From NCBI RefSeq assembly GCF_005938385.1, contig NZ_VCRA01000018.1:62385-126384 (forward strand): DNA of 64,000 nt, given 5' to 3'. The notes beneath the pieces were generated by a model that made no database searches, was not told the DNA's origin, and was given only the letters and a program-made list of their open reading frames with translations. Shown here piece after piece: positions 40,106 to 48,788 of this stretch. The number at the start of each line of letters is the position of its first letter. Within the stretch, counting starts at the first letter, position 1. This DNA comes from Paenibacillus mesophilus (GTDB taxonomy: Bacteria > Bacillota > Bacilli > Paenibacillales > NBRC-103111). The translations under genes were made by a program, and so were the position numbers.

Positions 40106-40165
40106 ATGTACATCAAGTTATACAGCAATTAGGTAATTATTTTAGAATCTTCGCAAGATGTACAG
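40106..40165. promoter_or_regulatory. ATGTACA-type operator boxes of the catabolic operon
   Basis: ATGTACAT (40106-40113), TTATACAG (40118-40125) and ATGTACAG (40158-40165). The first two start 12 bp apart, the same spacing as at 27837/27849. Their position just after the promoter fits repression. Confidence 0.55.
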
Positions 40166-40218
40166 CAGTTTATCGAAGCTGCACGATTATTCCGGACAAC
40201 GGAAGGGAGCCAAACACG

Positions 40219-41235
40219 ATGAGTACAATTAAAGTGGGGATTATCGGCTGCGGAAACTTGGGTAAAACGCATGCCAAATGCATAGCCGAGCTGGAGGGAA
40301 TGGAAATCGCGGCGTACTGCGACGTGTTCGAGCAAAGCGCACAGGCGATGCTTGAGCAATTCGGGGGACAATATGCGACTTCGGATACGGATCGCTTCTT
40401 TAACGACCCGTCGCTGGATGCGATTTACGTAACGACCCAACACGACACGCACGCGGAATATTGTATCCGGGCTCTGAATGCGGGCAAGCACGTTCTGGTC
40501 GAAAAACCGCTCGCCATGACCAAGGAAGATTGCCTCCTCATCGGGGAAGCCGTAATCCGCAGCGGCAAGAAGCTGTTCACGGCGTTCAAAATGAGATACT
40601 ATGAGCTGCTCTGGAAAGCGAAGGAGCTGATCCCGCAGCCGGTCGTCGTGACGATGCAGATGATGGACAACCGCTGGGGCAACACGGCATGGCCGAACGA
40701 CCCGGTCAGAGGCGGCGGCAACGTGCTCAGCCAAGGATGCCATTCCGCCGATATTTTGCGTTTCGTAGCCGGTGGAGAGCCGGTTGAGGTTTACGCCGCA
40801 GGAGGCAACTATTACCAGCCGACCGGAGTCGTCGACAATATGGTAGCCGTATTCCGGTTCGACAATGGAGCGGCCGGCAATTTGGTGCAGGGCGATTGCA
40901 ATTGTCCGCCGTTTACGAGCAAATTTTTCATGCAGCTGTTCGCCGAGAACAAGGCGATTACAATCAACGACCGGCTGACGACGCTGACTTATACGGAAGC
41001 CGGTAAGGAGACTCAAGTGTTCAAAGGAACCGAATCCGGATTTCTGGAGGAGAACAAAGCGTTCCTTCGCTGTCTGCAGGAGGATACGCCTCCGCCGATC
41101 GACCACGTGGACGGCTTGTATGCGACTCTGATGGTGCTGCAGGCGTTCGAATCGTTGCGCAGCGGCAAGCCGGAGCCGATCAAATCGGTCGTGGAGCAGG
41201 CCGTATCCTCCATTCCGGGCAAGGTACAGGCATGA
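40219..41235 (+). CDS. Gfo/Idh/MocA family NAD(P)-dependent sugar dehydrogenase
   Basis: The product is 338 residues. The N-terminal Rossmann fold has GIIGCGNLGKTHAK, and the catalytic EKPLA motif (HVLVEKPLAMTKE, about residues 92-104) is intact. The C-terminal beta-sheet domain contains GCHSADILRFVAGG with the usual His. Family members oxidise or reduce sugars, inositols or amino sugars. The ATG at 40219 follows GGAAGGGA. It is the first gene of a five-gene unit with overlaps; the next gene starts inside its stop codon region. Confidence 0.93.
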   Translation: MSTIKVGIIGCGNLGKTHAKCIAELEGMEIAAYCDVFEQSAQAMLEQFGGQYATSDTDRFFNDPSLDAIYVTTQHDTHAEYCIRALNAGKHVLVEKPLAMTKEDCLLIGEAVIRSGKKLFTAFKMRYYELLWKAKELIPQPVVVTMQMMDNRWGNTAWPNDPVRGGGNVLSQGCHSADILRFVAGGEPVEVYAAGGNYYQPTGVVDNMVAVFRFDNGAAGNLVQGDCNCPPFTSKFFMQLFAENKAITINDRLTTLTYTEAGKETQVFKGTESGFLEENKAFLRCLQEDTPPPIDHVDGLYATLMVLQAFESLRSGKPEPIKSVVEQAVSSIPGKVQA

Positions 41236-42533
41236 TCCGGGTCGCGAAGACGAAGCATACGGTGCAAAACGAGCCGCTCCTTTCCCCGTTCGGGTTCAAA
41301 GGCGCGTACTTGTCCGAGCTGTGGCAGTCGGTCACCCTGCTCACGGGCGCCGACGGATCGGTCGGGATGGGCGTCGGCGTCCAAAGCGTGCTTTGGTCGG
41401 ACGCCCGGGTATTCGTCCGGTACGGGGAAGTCGCAGGCAACGAGCTGATGGCCAATATGACCCGCAGTGCGCTTGCGGGTTTGGAGAAGGCCGAATTTGA
41501 GACTCCGTTCGAGCTCTTGGAGCAGCTTTTCCCTCAGGTGCTCGCCTATGGCAAGAAATCGATCGGCCTGCCCGATCTGAGAAGCACTTTCGCGCTGAAC
41601 TCGCTCGTCACCGTCGATCATGCCGCATGGGGATTGTTTGCGAAGAACAAAGGGCTCCGTTTCGGAGAGCTCGTCCCGGAAGCTTACCGGTCGGCTCTGT
41701 CCGAGAAGCAGACGCGGCTCGGCAGCATCCCGCTTATTCCGTACGGCATGTCCGAGGACGATATCGCGAAAGTGCTGGACGACGGATATTTTTTATTGAA
41801 AATAAAAGTCGGCGCCGATCCGGATCAGGACGGCAGCCAGAGCAAAATGCTGGAATGGGATTGCCGCAGGCTGTCGCAAATTCACGAGATCGCCTCGCGG
41901 TACGAAACGGAGCATACGTCGAGCGGGAAAATCGCGTACTATTTGGACGCGAACGGCCGGTACGACGGGAAAGACCGCTTGCTCCGCCTGCTTGAGCATG
42001 CCGACAAGATCGGCGCGCTCGAGCGGATCGTCCTGTTCGAGGAGCCGTTCCCGGAAGAGGTGAAGACGGACGTATCGGACGTTCCGGTACGTCTCGCCGC
42101 CGACGAGAGCGTGCATGATACGCACGACGCGCTGGAAAGAATCGAGCTCGGCTACGGGGCACTGGCGCTCAAGCCGGTAGCCAAGACGATGAGCATGAGC
42201 CTGAAAGTAGCGAAGATCGCCCGGGATAAAGGCATCCCATGCTTCTGCGCCGACTTGACGGCGAATCCGGTTCTCGTCGACTGGAACAAAAACTTGGCGG
42301 CCCGGCTTGATCCGATTCCCGGCCTGAAGGTCGGCGTCATCGAGACGAACGGACACCAAAACTACCGCAACTGGGAGCGGATGAAAAGCTGGCACCCCCG
42401 CGCCGGTGCAGACTGGATCGAGGCGGACAAAGGGATTTTCCGGCTGAACGGCGGCTTCTACGAAACGGACGGAGGCGCTCTGGAAACAGGGGCCCACTAT
42501 GAGGCATTATGCGAAGGAGGACAACCCGGATGA
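41232..42533 (+). CDS. Enolase superfamily (mandelate racemase-like) enzyme
   Basis: The product is 433 residues, longer than the usual ~370. The KxK motif (Lys190 and Lys192 in LLKIKVG), metal ligands Asp239 (YLDANGRYD), Glu270 (FEEPFP) and Asp291 (AADES), and Lys314 (ALKPVAKT) on the opposite face give the muconate-lactonizing/dipeptide-epimerase type layout. It would abstract an alpha-proton next to a carboxylate, so acid-sugar dehydration or epimerisation is plausible. It overlaps both neighbours by four bases, implying coordinated translation. The exact substrate is unknown. Confidence 0.85.
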   Translation: MIRVAKTKHTVQNEPLLSPFGFKGAYLSELWQSVTLLTGADGSVGMGVGVQSVLWSDARVFVRYGEVAGNELMANMTRSALAGLEKAEFETPFELLEQLFPQVLAYGKKSIGLPDLRSTFALNSLVTVDHAAWGLFAKNKGLRFGELVPEAYRSALSEKQTRLGSIPLIPYGMSEDDIAKVLDDGYFLLKIKVGADPDQDGSQSKMLEWDCRRLSQIHEIASRYETEHTSSGKIAYYLDANGRYDGKDRLLRLLEHADKIGALERIVLFEEPFPEEVKTDVSDVPVRLAADESVHDTHDALERIELGYGALALKPVAKTMSMSLKVAKIARDKGIPCFCADLTANPVLVDWNKNLAARLDPIPGLKVGVIETNGHQNYRNWERMKSWHPRAGADWIEADKGIFRLNGGFYETDGGALETGAHYEALCEGGQPG

Positions 42534-43462
42534 CAAGTTTGCGCATCGGTCTCGTAGACCTTGATACGTCTCACCCGGTCAGTTTTATCCCGGTTTTGCG
42601 GGAAATGGGGCATGAAGTAGCGGCCGTGTATGACGGAGGCGTCATTAACCCTGAAGGCTTCGCGGAGAAATTCGCGAAGGATCACGGCATTCCGAAAGTA
42701 TGCGCGACTGTGGAGGACATGGTCGGGCTCGTCGATGTGGCTCTTATTCACAGCTGCGATTGGGATCTGCACATCGAGCGCGCCAGGCCGTTCGTCGAGG
42801 CGGGCAAAGCGGTCTTTATCGACAAGCCGCTGGCCGGCAACGTCCGCGATTTGAAGCAAATCGTGAAGTGGGTCCAAGAAGGCGCCCGCATTACGGGCGG
42901 ATCTTCATTGCACTGCTGCGTCGAGGTGCGGGAATATAACGCGCTTGGCATTCCGAAGGAAGAATGGGTGTACGCGCTCGCCGGCTGCGCCGTTGACGAG
43001 TTCAACTACGGCATCCACGCTTATTCGATGCTGCACGGCATAATGGGTCCCGGCGTCCGGCATGCCCGTTACCTCGGTACGGGAGGCGGCCAGCGCCAGA
43101 TGGAGCTGACTTGGGATGACGGCAGACGCGGTATCGTAAGCGTAGGGAAAACGGCCGGATATTTGCCGTTCTATGCGAACGTCGTGACGCAGAAGCGCGT
43201 CGATTATATCAAGGTCGACAACGGGAAGCTGTATCGGGCGCTTTTGGAGACGATACTGCCTTATTTGGCGGGCGAAGCACCGGCTCCGATTGCGATCGAG
43301 CAGCTGGTCGAGGTGGAGCTGTCCGCAATCGCGGCAAAATTATCGTACGAGCAGGAAGGCGCCGCCGTCGCGTTGAATGAAATACCCGACGATTACGCCG
43401 GGTATGACGGTGCGGCCTTTGCCGTATCGTATAAGGAATTGAAGTACCCTAAGGCGAAATAA
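42530..43462 (+). CDS. Gfo/Idh/MocA-like oxidoreductase, atypical
   Basis: The product is 310 residues. It starts with a shortened Rossmann motif (LRIGLVDLDTSHPVSF) that lacks the classic GxGxxG, but retains VFIDKPLAGNVRDLKQIV, where DKP replaces EKP. Lys of this motif is the conserved catalytic residue of the family. The C-terminal half is a beta-sheet dimerisation domain with GTGGGQRQMELTWDDGRRG. The altered nucleotide motif suggests weak or different cofactor use. The ATG at 42530 overlaps the previous stop (ATGA) and follows AAGGAGGA. Confidence 0.8.
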   Translation: MTSLRIGLVDLDTSHPVSFIPVLREMGHEVAAVYDGGVINPEGFAEKFAKDHGIPKVCATVEDMVGLVDVALIHSCDWDLHIERARPFVEAGKAVFIDKPLAGNVRDLKQIVKWVQEGARITGGSSLHCCVEVREYNALGIPKEEWVYALAGCAVDEFNYGIHAYSMLHGIMGPGVRHARYLGTGGGQRQMELTWDDGRRGIVSVGKTAGYLPFYANVVTQKRVDYIKVDNGKLYRALLETILPYLAGEAPAPIAIEQLVEVELSAIAAKLSYEQEGAAVALNEIPDDYAGYDGAAFAVSYKELKYPKAK

Positions 43463-43485
43463 TCGGAGAAACTGGGGGTACGCGT

Positions 43486-44271
43486 ATGGATTTGGTTACG
43501 TACTATCTTGATCGTCCGATCGTGCTGAAACGAGCGGTCGATATCGCGCGTCCGGCCGGCGCCGCTAAGGATACGGCGCTATTCTACGTCCACGGGGGCG
43601 GCTGGCATGCGGGTGCGCGAGATGCGTTCCATCATCATCTGGAGCATTATTCGGCTCAAGGGTATTGGTGCGCGAGTGCGGGGTATAGGCTCGCTCCGCA
43701 GGCCAAATGGAACGTGCAGCTTGCCGATGTCATGGAGAGCTATGACCTTTTCGTTCATCAGCTCGCGGAGCAGGGGGCGGATATACGCCGCATCGTCGTT
43801 ATCGGCAGCTCGGCCGGCGCGCATTTGGCTTCGCTGCTCGCCTTGATGGAGCCGGAGGAAGTTGGGGTGCCGGTACGTTTGTCGGGCGAGTGGAGGAAGC
43901 CGGATGGTTGCGTCTCCATCAACGGGCCGGCAACGCTGGAGGAATGGCCGGATATGGACGCGGCGATCCGGGTCGACATCGAGAAGGTGATCGGGGTTCC
44001 GTACGGGGAACCGACCGACCAGTTCGCCAAAGCGTCTCCGGACCGGTATGTGAAGCCGTCGGGACCGTCCTTTTTATTTTTCGTCGTCGAGCATGAGAAG
44101 TTTTTCCCGCACGAGTATATTTACCGGATGAGCGACAGCATCAAGTCGGCCGGATGCTCGTCGGAGGTCGTATACTGCGATGACGCGCAGCACGGCTTTT
44201 TCTACGGGGTGGCGGGTCCGCTGCAGAAGAAGGCGATGGTCAAACTGGAAGAATTCCTCTCGCGCCTATGA
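43486..44271 (+). CDS. Alpha/beta hydrolase, carboxylesterase-like
   Basis: The product is 261 residues. The oxyanion motif HGGGW (residues ~36-40), the nucleophile elbow GSSAG (Ser about residue 108) and a C-terminal His (DDAQHGFFYG) form the BD-FAE/hormone-sensitive-lipase type catalytic set. There is no signal peptide, so it acts in the cytoplasm, probably removing acetyl or other esters from imported glycans. It lies 23 nt after the preceding gene and overlaps the SGNH hydrolase gene by four bases. Confidence 0.88.
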   Translation: MDLVTYYLDRPIVLKRAVDIARPAGAAKDTALFYVHGGGWHAGARDAFHHHLEHYSAQGYWCASAGYRLAPQAKWNVQLADVMESYDLFVHQLAEQGADIRRIVVIGSSAGAHLASLLALMEPEEVGVPVRLSGEWRKPDGCVSINGPATLEEWPDMDAAIRVDIEKVIGVPYGEPTDQFAKASPDRYVKPSGPSFLFFVVEHEKFFPHEYIYRMSDSIKSAGCSSEVVYCDDAQHGFFYGVAGPLQKKAMVKLEEFLSRL

Positions 44272-45266
44272 TGCGGCCATACGATTTGCTGCTGCCGCCC
44301 GTCCTTTACGCCGTCGTTGGGCATGAAATGAATTTGTATTTCGACAACCTGATCGCGGGGGAAAGCTCGCGCTACGATTTCGACGTGCACGCCGGGATCG
44401 GCCGCCACCGCAACGATCGTTGGACGTGCGTGCCGGAACAGCCGGGCGACTACCCGCTGACCGTGGAAGTTTACTCGGAAGAGGGAGACCTATTGGCCGC
44501 GGCTCATACCGTCATCCGCGTAAAAGCGGCGGGCTCCGCCCCGGGGGGCGGCAGGCGCGTGCTGTTTATCGGTGACAGCACGACGGCGGCCGGACAGTAT
44601 ACGGGCGAATTGCTTAGGCTGTTCGCTACGGATGGCTCCGGGGTTACGCTGTTCGGGACGAAAGGTACGGCTCCCAATTCTTTTGAGGGCCGCGGCGGCT
44701 GGAAAGTCGACGATTATTTCCAGAAGGCGGAAAGCCCGTTCGTGTTCGAAGACAAATACGATTTCGCCCGCTACATGGCGGAGAACGGGTATGCCGGGCT
44801 TGACGACGTCTGCATTCATCTAGGTATCAACGATGCGTTCAACGAAACGGAAGACGTCGGCGTGGAAGGGCTGCTGGCCCGGAAAATGCCGATGCTGGAG
44901 CAAATGATCGAGGATATCCATCGTTTCGATGCCGGTATCCGCATCGGGATGATGCTCGTCATTCCGCCGTCTAGGACGCAGGACAGCTTCGGCAAAAACT
45001 ACGGCGCCGGACAAAGCCGCAGACGGTACAGGCGCAATTGGTATTTATGGAATCGCGAGCTGATGAGCCGCTTCTCCGGCCGTTCCGGCATCGAGCTTAT
45101 TCCGCTTCACGTCAATCTCGATACGGCGCGCAATATGCATACGGAAGTGACGGCGGCGAATGCCCGCAACGCGCGGCTGGAAGAATGCCAGAGCAACGGC
45201 GTGCATCCTGCCGTCGAAGGCTACAAGCAGATGGCTGACGTCTTGTTCGCTTGGCTGAAGGAGTAG
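44268..45266 (+). CDS. SGNH/GDSL hydrolase, probable carbohydrate esterase
   Basis: The product is 332 residues. The N-terminal ~95 residues form a beta-rich accessory domain. The SGNH blocks follow: VLFIGDSTTA (Ser nucleophile), GRGGWKVDDY (Gly), LGINDAF (Asn) and NGVHPAVEGYKQMADVL (Asp/His replaced by Asn-Gly-Val-His, keeping the catalytic His). Such enzymes deacetylate rhamnogalacturonan, xylan or similar polymers. No signal peptide is present, so the substrate must be imported. It is the last gene of the operon and ends at a strong bidirectional hairpin. Confidence 0.88.
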   Translation: MMRPYDLLLPPVLYAVVGHEMNLYFDNLIAGESSRYDFDVHAGIGRHRNDRWTCVPEQPGDYPLTVEVYSEEGDLLAAAHTVIRVKAAGSAPGGGRRVLFIGDSTTAAGQYTGELLRLFATDGSGVTLFGTKGTAPNSFEGRGGWKVDDYFQKAESPFVFEDKYDFARYMAENGYAGLDDVCIHLGINDAFNETEDVGVEGLLARKMPMLEQMIEDIHRFDAGIRIGMMLVIPPSRTQDSFGKNYGAGQSRRRYRRNWYLWNRELMSRFSGRSGIELIPLHVNLDTARNMHTEVTAANARNARLEECQSNGVHPAVEGYKQMADVLFAWLKE

Positions 45267-45273
45267 AAAGGGT

Positions 45274-45318
45274 AAGAGCCGTTCCGTCATCATGATCGGA
45301 TGATGCGGAACGGCTCTT
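45274..45318. terminator. Bidirectional terminator of the catabolic operon
   Basis: AAGAGCCGTTCCG pairs perfectly with CGGAACGGCTCTT (13 bp) around a partly palindromic loop. The T-rich tails are modest on both sides. Confidence 0.7.
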
Positions 45319-45333
45319 CGCGTTCTTTCGCGA

Positions 45334-46674
45334 TTAACCGCGATCTTCCCGATCGAACAGCAGGCCGCACAGCTCCAGGCTTTTGTCCACGAAGAGAGGA
45401 CCGGCCTCGGTATCCAGAAAGCTGCTGTACAGCGTTCTTCTGACCTCATACCCGCCTTCCCGAAAAGCTTCCGGTGTCGGGATATAGCCGGCGTAGCCGT
45501 TCGTCAGCGTGCACATGCATGTGCCCTTGGCGCCGAACGGGGACTTGCTTTTGACGTCCAGCCCAAGCCGGACAAACAGCTCTCCGGGATTGCTGATCCA
45601 GACCGTGTCTCCTATGCGAAATGCGCTTATGTCGTAAGTATGGGTGTCCCACTCCGTATGCCCTTGCAGACGATCCCGAATTCCCGCATAAAATCCGTCA
45701 AACGCCGTCCCTGATCCTCCGAAGCACCCGTCATCGGTATGGTCGATCGGTTGAAGCGGGCGCTCGGCGATGGAGACTTCCGTATGAACGCAAGCCAGCG
45801 GGAGATCATCCCGCATCGTTATCGCTTCGCTCATACGCACCAGACGCTCCCCCAGCACGTCCGCGATTCGCCTAGCTTCCTCGAGACCGGACGTTTGCTT
45901 CGCATTCCGGTAATCCAGCCAATTCACATCGCCGCTCGCGCCGGCAAGAAACAGCACCGGGCACTCCGCCCCCAGTCCGGATTGCATGACCTCTTCCAGA
46001 AAGCCCGAAATATCGGAATGAAGCTGTCTTCCGCCTCCGGCGTTGTTATGAAGCGGAAAGTTGACGACAAGCCCAACCGTTTTGCCCGACAAATCTTCAG
46101 CCCGAATGAGAAACACATCCGGATCTACCGGTCCGTCCGAACGGCAGTCGCTCAAGCTGGCTTTGCCTATAAAATTCATGACGATTCTCCCGTCCGGCCG
46201 TTTCAGCCGACGGTTGAACACGAGGCTGGGCTCTTCGCCGACCGCTACGCCGATGCGTGCGGGAACGCGCGTTTCATCCGCCTCGACGATCGAGGCGACC
46301 AGCTGATCCTCCATAAATGGAATGTAACCGCTCCCCGCCGGCACGGATTCATCGTTCAGCGGAGTCACGACCGGCCCGTTATGCGTATGGGTCGCGCCGA
46401 TCATGACAGCCTCCGCCGGTATCCCGAGCCGCTCCTGTACGCGGGTGCGAACGCTGCGGGCCGTTTCATTCGGGATTACGGCCACATCGACCGCGCAGAA
46501 AACAAGCTTTCGGCCCGCCGATTCGAGCACGATCGACCTCGCCATCAGCCGGGCCGCTATGCCGGTAGAGACAACCCGGACGATCGATCCGGCCAAATCG
46601 CTCCCCGAAGGGGGCGTGATGTCCCGTACGCCCGTTCCTGCAAAAGTGCCTGTTTGTCTATGACTGCCATCCAT
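45334..46674 (-). CDS. Neutral/alkaline ceramidase-like protein (copy A)
   Basis: The product is 446 residues and resembles the N-terminal catalytic domain of neutral ceramidases. Motifs include VRDITPPSGSDLAG, IGATHTHNGPV with the zinc-type His pair, NFPLHNNAGG and ASGDVNWLD. GRTAPxx-type lipid substrates are unlikely here: bacterial single-domain members are often found in sugar-utilisation loci and probably cleave amide or N-acetyl groups on glycans. There is no signal peptide. The ATG at 46674 follows GGAG by 8 nt. It is divergent from a paralogue at 46925. Confidence 0.82.
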   Translation of the reverse strand: MDGSHRQTGTFAGTGVRDITPPSGSDLAGSIVRVVSTGIAARLMARSIVLESAGRKLVFCAVDVAVIPNETARSVRTRVQERLGIPAEAVMIGATHTHNGPVVTPLNDESVPAGSGYIPFMEDQLVASIVEADETRVPARIGVAVGEEPSLVFNRRLKRPDGRIVMNFIGKASLSDCRSDGPVDPDVFLIRAEDLSGKTVGLVVNFPLHNNAGGGRQLHSDISGFLEEVMQSGLGAECPVLFLAGASGDVNWLDYRNAKQTSGLEEARRIADVLGERLVRMSEAITMRDDLPLACVHTEVSIAERPLQPIDHTDDGCFGGSGTAFDGFYAGIRDRLQGHTEWDTHTYDISAFRIGDTVWISNPGELFVRLGLDVKSKSPFGAKGTCMCTLTNGYAGYIPTPEAFREGGYEVRRTLYSSFLDTEAGPLFVDKSLELCGLLFDREDRG

Positions 46675-46924
46675 CCGTGCAACTCCTGCCTTTCTCCGCC
46701 TAATTTGATTTCTCTCCCGAACCAGGAGGGGTTCTCTGCGTCTACTTCTTAGCATAAGGGGTAATCGGACCATGCGCTTTGCACGGAAAGCCATATTTTT
46801 TGTCATTGCGATCGGCCGTACCAAAAGTACAACTTTCTTGTCGGATAGTCCAAAGATTTTCTCCGCCCGTCGCGTATATGATAAGGTTGGGATACTAATG
46901 TTTACGAGTGGGGAGTGGAGCGGT

Positions 46925-48235
46925 ATGCTGCAATGCGGAGTGAGCGAGTTGGATATTACCCCGTCGCTCGGAAGTACGATGCCCGGTTATTTCAATGACC
47001 GGAAATCGACGGGGGTGATCGATAGGCTGTATGCGAAGGCGCTCGTCGTCGACCAAGATGGAAGCGCTGTCGCGTTTGTCGTGCTCGATACGATTCTGGT
47101 GCCGAGACGGGTAGTCGAGGACGTTCGCGAGAGAGTCGGGCGGCTTACCGCCATCCCGCCGGAGAGGGTCATGATTTCGGCGACGCATACCCATACCGGA
47201 CCTGCGGTCGCGACCACGACTTTCTTGAATGCGGACGAGGCTTATTTGGACTGGCTCGCCGTGAAAGCGGCGGATGCCGTCGTACTCGCTTACAGGAGCA
47301 GGAGGGAAGCCCGCATCGGCTTCGGAGCGGGGCATGAGGCGGACATCGCCTTTCATCGCCGTTTCTTCATGAAGGATGGAACACTGCGGACAAATCCCGG
47401 AATCGGCAATCCGGATATCGACCGCCCCGCCGGACCGATCGATCCCGAGGTCGGGGTCATCCGGATCGACGATGCGGAAGGTCGTCCGATGGGCGTAGTT
47501 ACCAACTATGCGGTACATACCGATACGGTCGGCGGGACGGAATATTGCGCCGATTTTCCCGGAGAACTATCGGCCTATTTGAAGAAAGCGCTCGGCGAGC
47601 AGACGGTCAGCCTGTTCATGATGGGGGCAAGCGGGAACATTAACCACTACAACGTGCTGAGCGGACGAAAGGAAGATTACGCGAAGCCGTCCCGCCACTA
47701 TATCAAGATGGGTCGGATTCTCGCGGGCGAAGTGTTGAAGGTCAGGGAGAAGATCCGTACGTCCGATGAAGCGAAGGTAGAGGAACGGAATGCCTCGGTT
47801 ACGCTGCGCTACCGTCAGCCTACCGAGGAGCAGATTGAGACGGCCCGCGCCAATCTTGCCAATTTGCCGGAAGGAAATGTGGAGCGCAATTTCGCCAAAG
47901 AACTGCTTGAGGCAGCTAGACGCGGAGAAGGGACGACGGAAGCCGAAATTCAGACGATTACGGTCGGCGACGTGGCCGTCGTCGGGATACCGGCGGAACT
48001 GTTCGTTGAGTTCGGGCTGGACATCAAGGCGCGTTCGCCGTACGGCTTAACGCTGATCAACGAGCTGTGCAACGGCATCGTAGGGACGTATGTATGCACC
48101 ATGGAGTCTTATAGGCTGGGCGGATACGAGCCGCGGATTACAGCGGGCAACCGGCTGCAGGAGGAGACGGGCGACATGTTCGTGGAATGCGCGCTGAAGC
48201 TGCTCGGGGAGCTGAAAGCCGGCGAAGGAATGTGA
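46925..48235 (+). CDS. Neutral/alkaline ceramidase-like protein (copy B)
   Basis: The product is 436 residues, paralogous to copy A: VSELDITPSLGSTMPGYF, VMISATHTHTGPAV, NYAVHTDTVGG, GASGNINHYN and GIPAELFVEFGLDIKARSPYG align with it. The two proteins are divergent in sequence, so they may have different substrates. The ATG at 46925 follows GGAGTGGAG; an ATG at 46898 is a weaker alternative. The 250-bp gap between copies A and B holds promoters for both but no clear operator was found. Confidence 0.82.
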   Translation: MLQCGVSELDITPSLGSTMPGYFNDRKSTGVIDRLYAKALVVDQDGSAVAFVVLDTILVPRRVVEDVRERVGRLTAIPPERVMISATHTHTGPAVATTTFLNADEAYLDWLAVKAADAVVLAYRSRREARIGFGAGHEADIAFHRRFFMKDGTLRTNPGIGNPDIDRPAGPIDPEVGVIRIDDAEGRPMGVVTNYAVHTDTVGGTEYCADFPGELSAYLKKALGEQTVSLFMMGASGNINHYNVLSGRKEDYAKPSRHYIKMGRILAGEVLKVREKIRTSDEAKVEERNASVTLRYRQPTEEQIETARANLANLPEGNVERNFAKELLEAARRGEGTTEAEIQTITVGDVAVVGIPAELFVEFGLDIKARSPYGLTLINELCNGIVGTYVCTMESYRLGGYEPRITAGNRLQEETGDMFVECALKLLGELKAGEGM

Positions 48236-48377
48236 GGCGTGCGGTAAGCCGCCAGGGCGGGCGGAAATAGATGACGGAAAAGAGGAACAGGCGATGTCTT
48301 CCGGGTGGGAGACCCGCCTGTTTCTCTTCTTTTCCGAAGTGCGGGCGTGTCATGGTATAATGAAACGCGCGGACATA

Positions 48378-48422
48378 TGAAAACCCGGCAACGCTGGATG
48401 TTCCAGCGCAGCCGGGTTTTGG
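48378..48422. terminator. Terminator of the SASP gene
   Basis: AAAACCCGGC pairs with GCCGGGTTTT, enclosing CGCTGGA/TCCAGCG. T-rich tails exist on both strands, giving a bidirectional terminator between the SASP gene and ceramidase copy B. Confidence 0.8.
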
Positions 48423-48433
48423 TTAAGTATAGT

Positions 48434-48664
48434 TTAGCGGGTGAATTGGCTTCCACTCAGTTGTTGTTCAGCGATTTGAACAAGGCGACGAGTGATGTGC
48501 CCTCCGATCGCGCCGGTGTCACGGGTAGCCATGTAGCCCATGTAACCGTCTTGAGGGATTTGAATGCCGAGCTCTTGAGCTACCTCGTATTTCATTTGGT
48601 CCAAGGCTGCGTTTGCTTGAGGTACTACGAGCTGATTGCTGGAACGACTTTGTCCTGCTGCCAT
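48434..48664 (-). CDS. Small acid-soluble spore protein, alpha/beta type
   Basis: The product is 76 residues. It shows NQLVVPQANAALDQMKYEVAQELG and GYMGYMATRDTGAIGGHITRRLV, the two DNA-contacting helical blocks of alpha/beta SASPs, with the GPR protease site in the ELGIQ-like region. These proteins coat and protect spore DNA. The ATG at 48664 follows GGAGGTGA. It is nearly identical to the SASP at 56310 apart from the C-terminus (SGSQFTR), showing a recent duplication. Confidence 0.95.
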   Translation of the reverse strand: MAAGQSRSSNQLVVPQANAALDQMKYEVAQELGIQIPQDGYMGYMATRDTGAIGGHITRRLVQIAEQQLSGSQFTR

Positions 48665-48686
48665 ATTTATCACCTCCGTTGATACG

Positions 48687-48715
48687 TATTATAAACAGAA
48701 AATGAAAAAATACTC
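48687..48715 (-). promoter_or_regulatory. Candidate SigG/SigF promoter of the SASP gene
   Basis: On the minus strand GAGTA and TATAATA are separated by 17 bp, one mismatch each from the SigG consensus (GHATA, CATWHTA). Confidence 0.4.
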
Positions 48716-48788
48716 GTAAAAAAATTGGAAATTTGGACCAATTCGAAAATGGGATTGACTGCAGAAAAAAAAGGGAGGGGGGGAGCTC

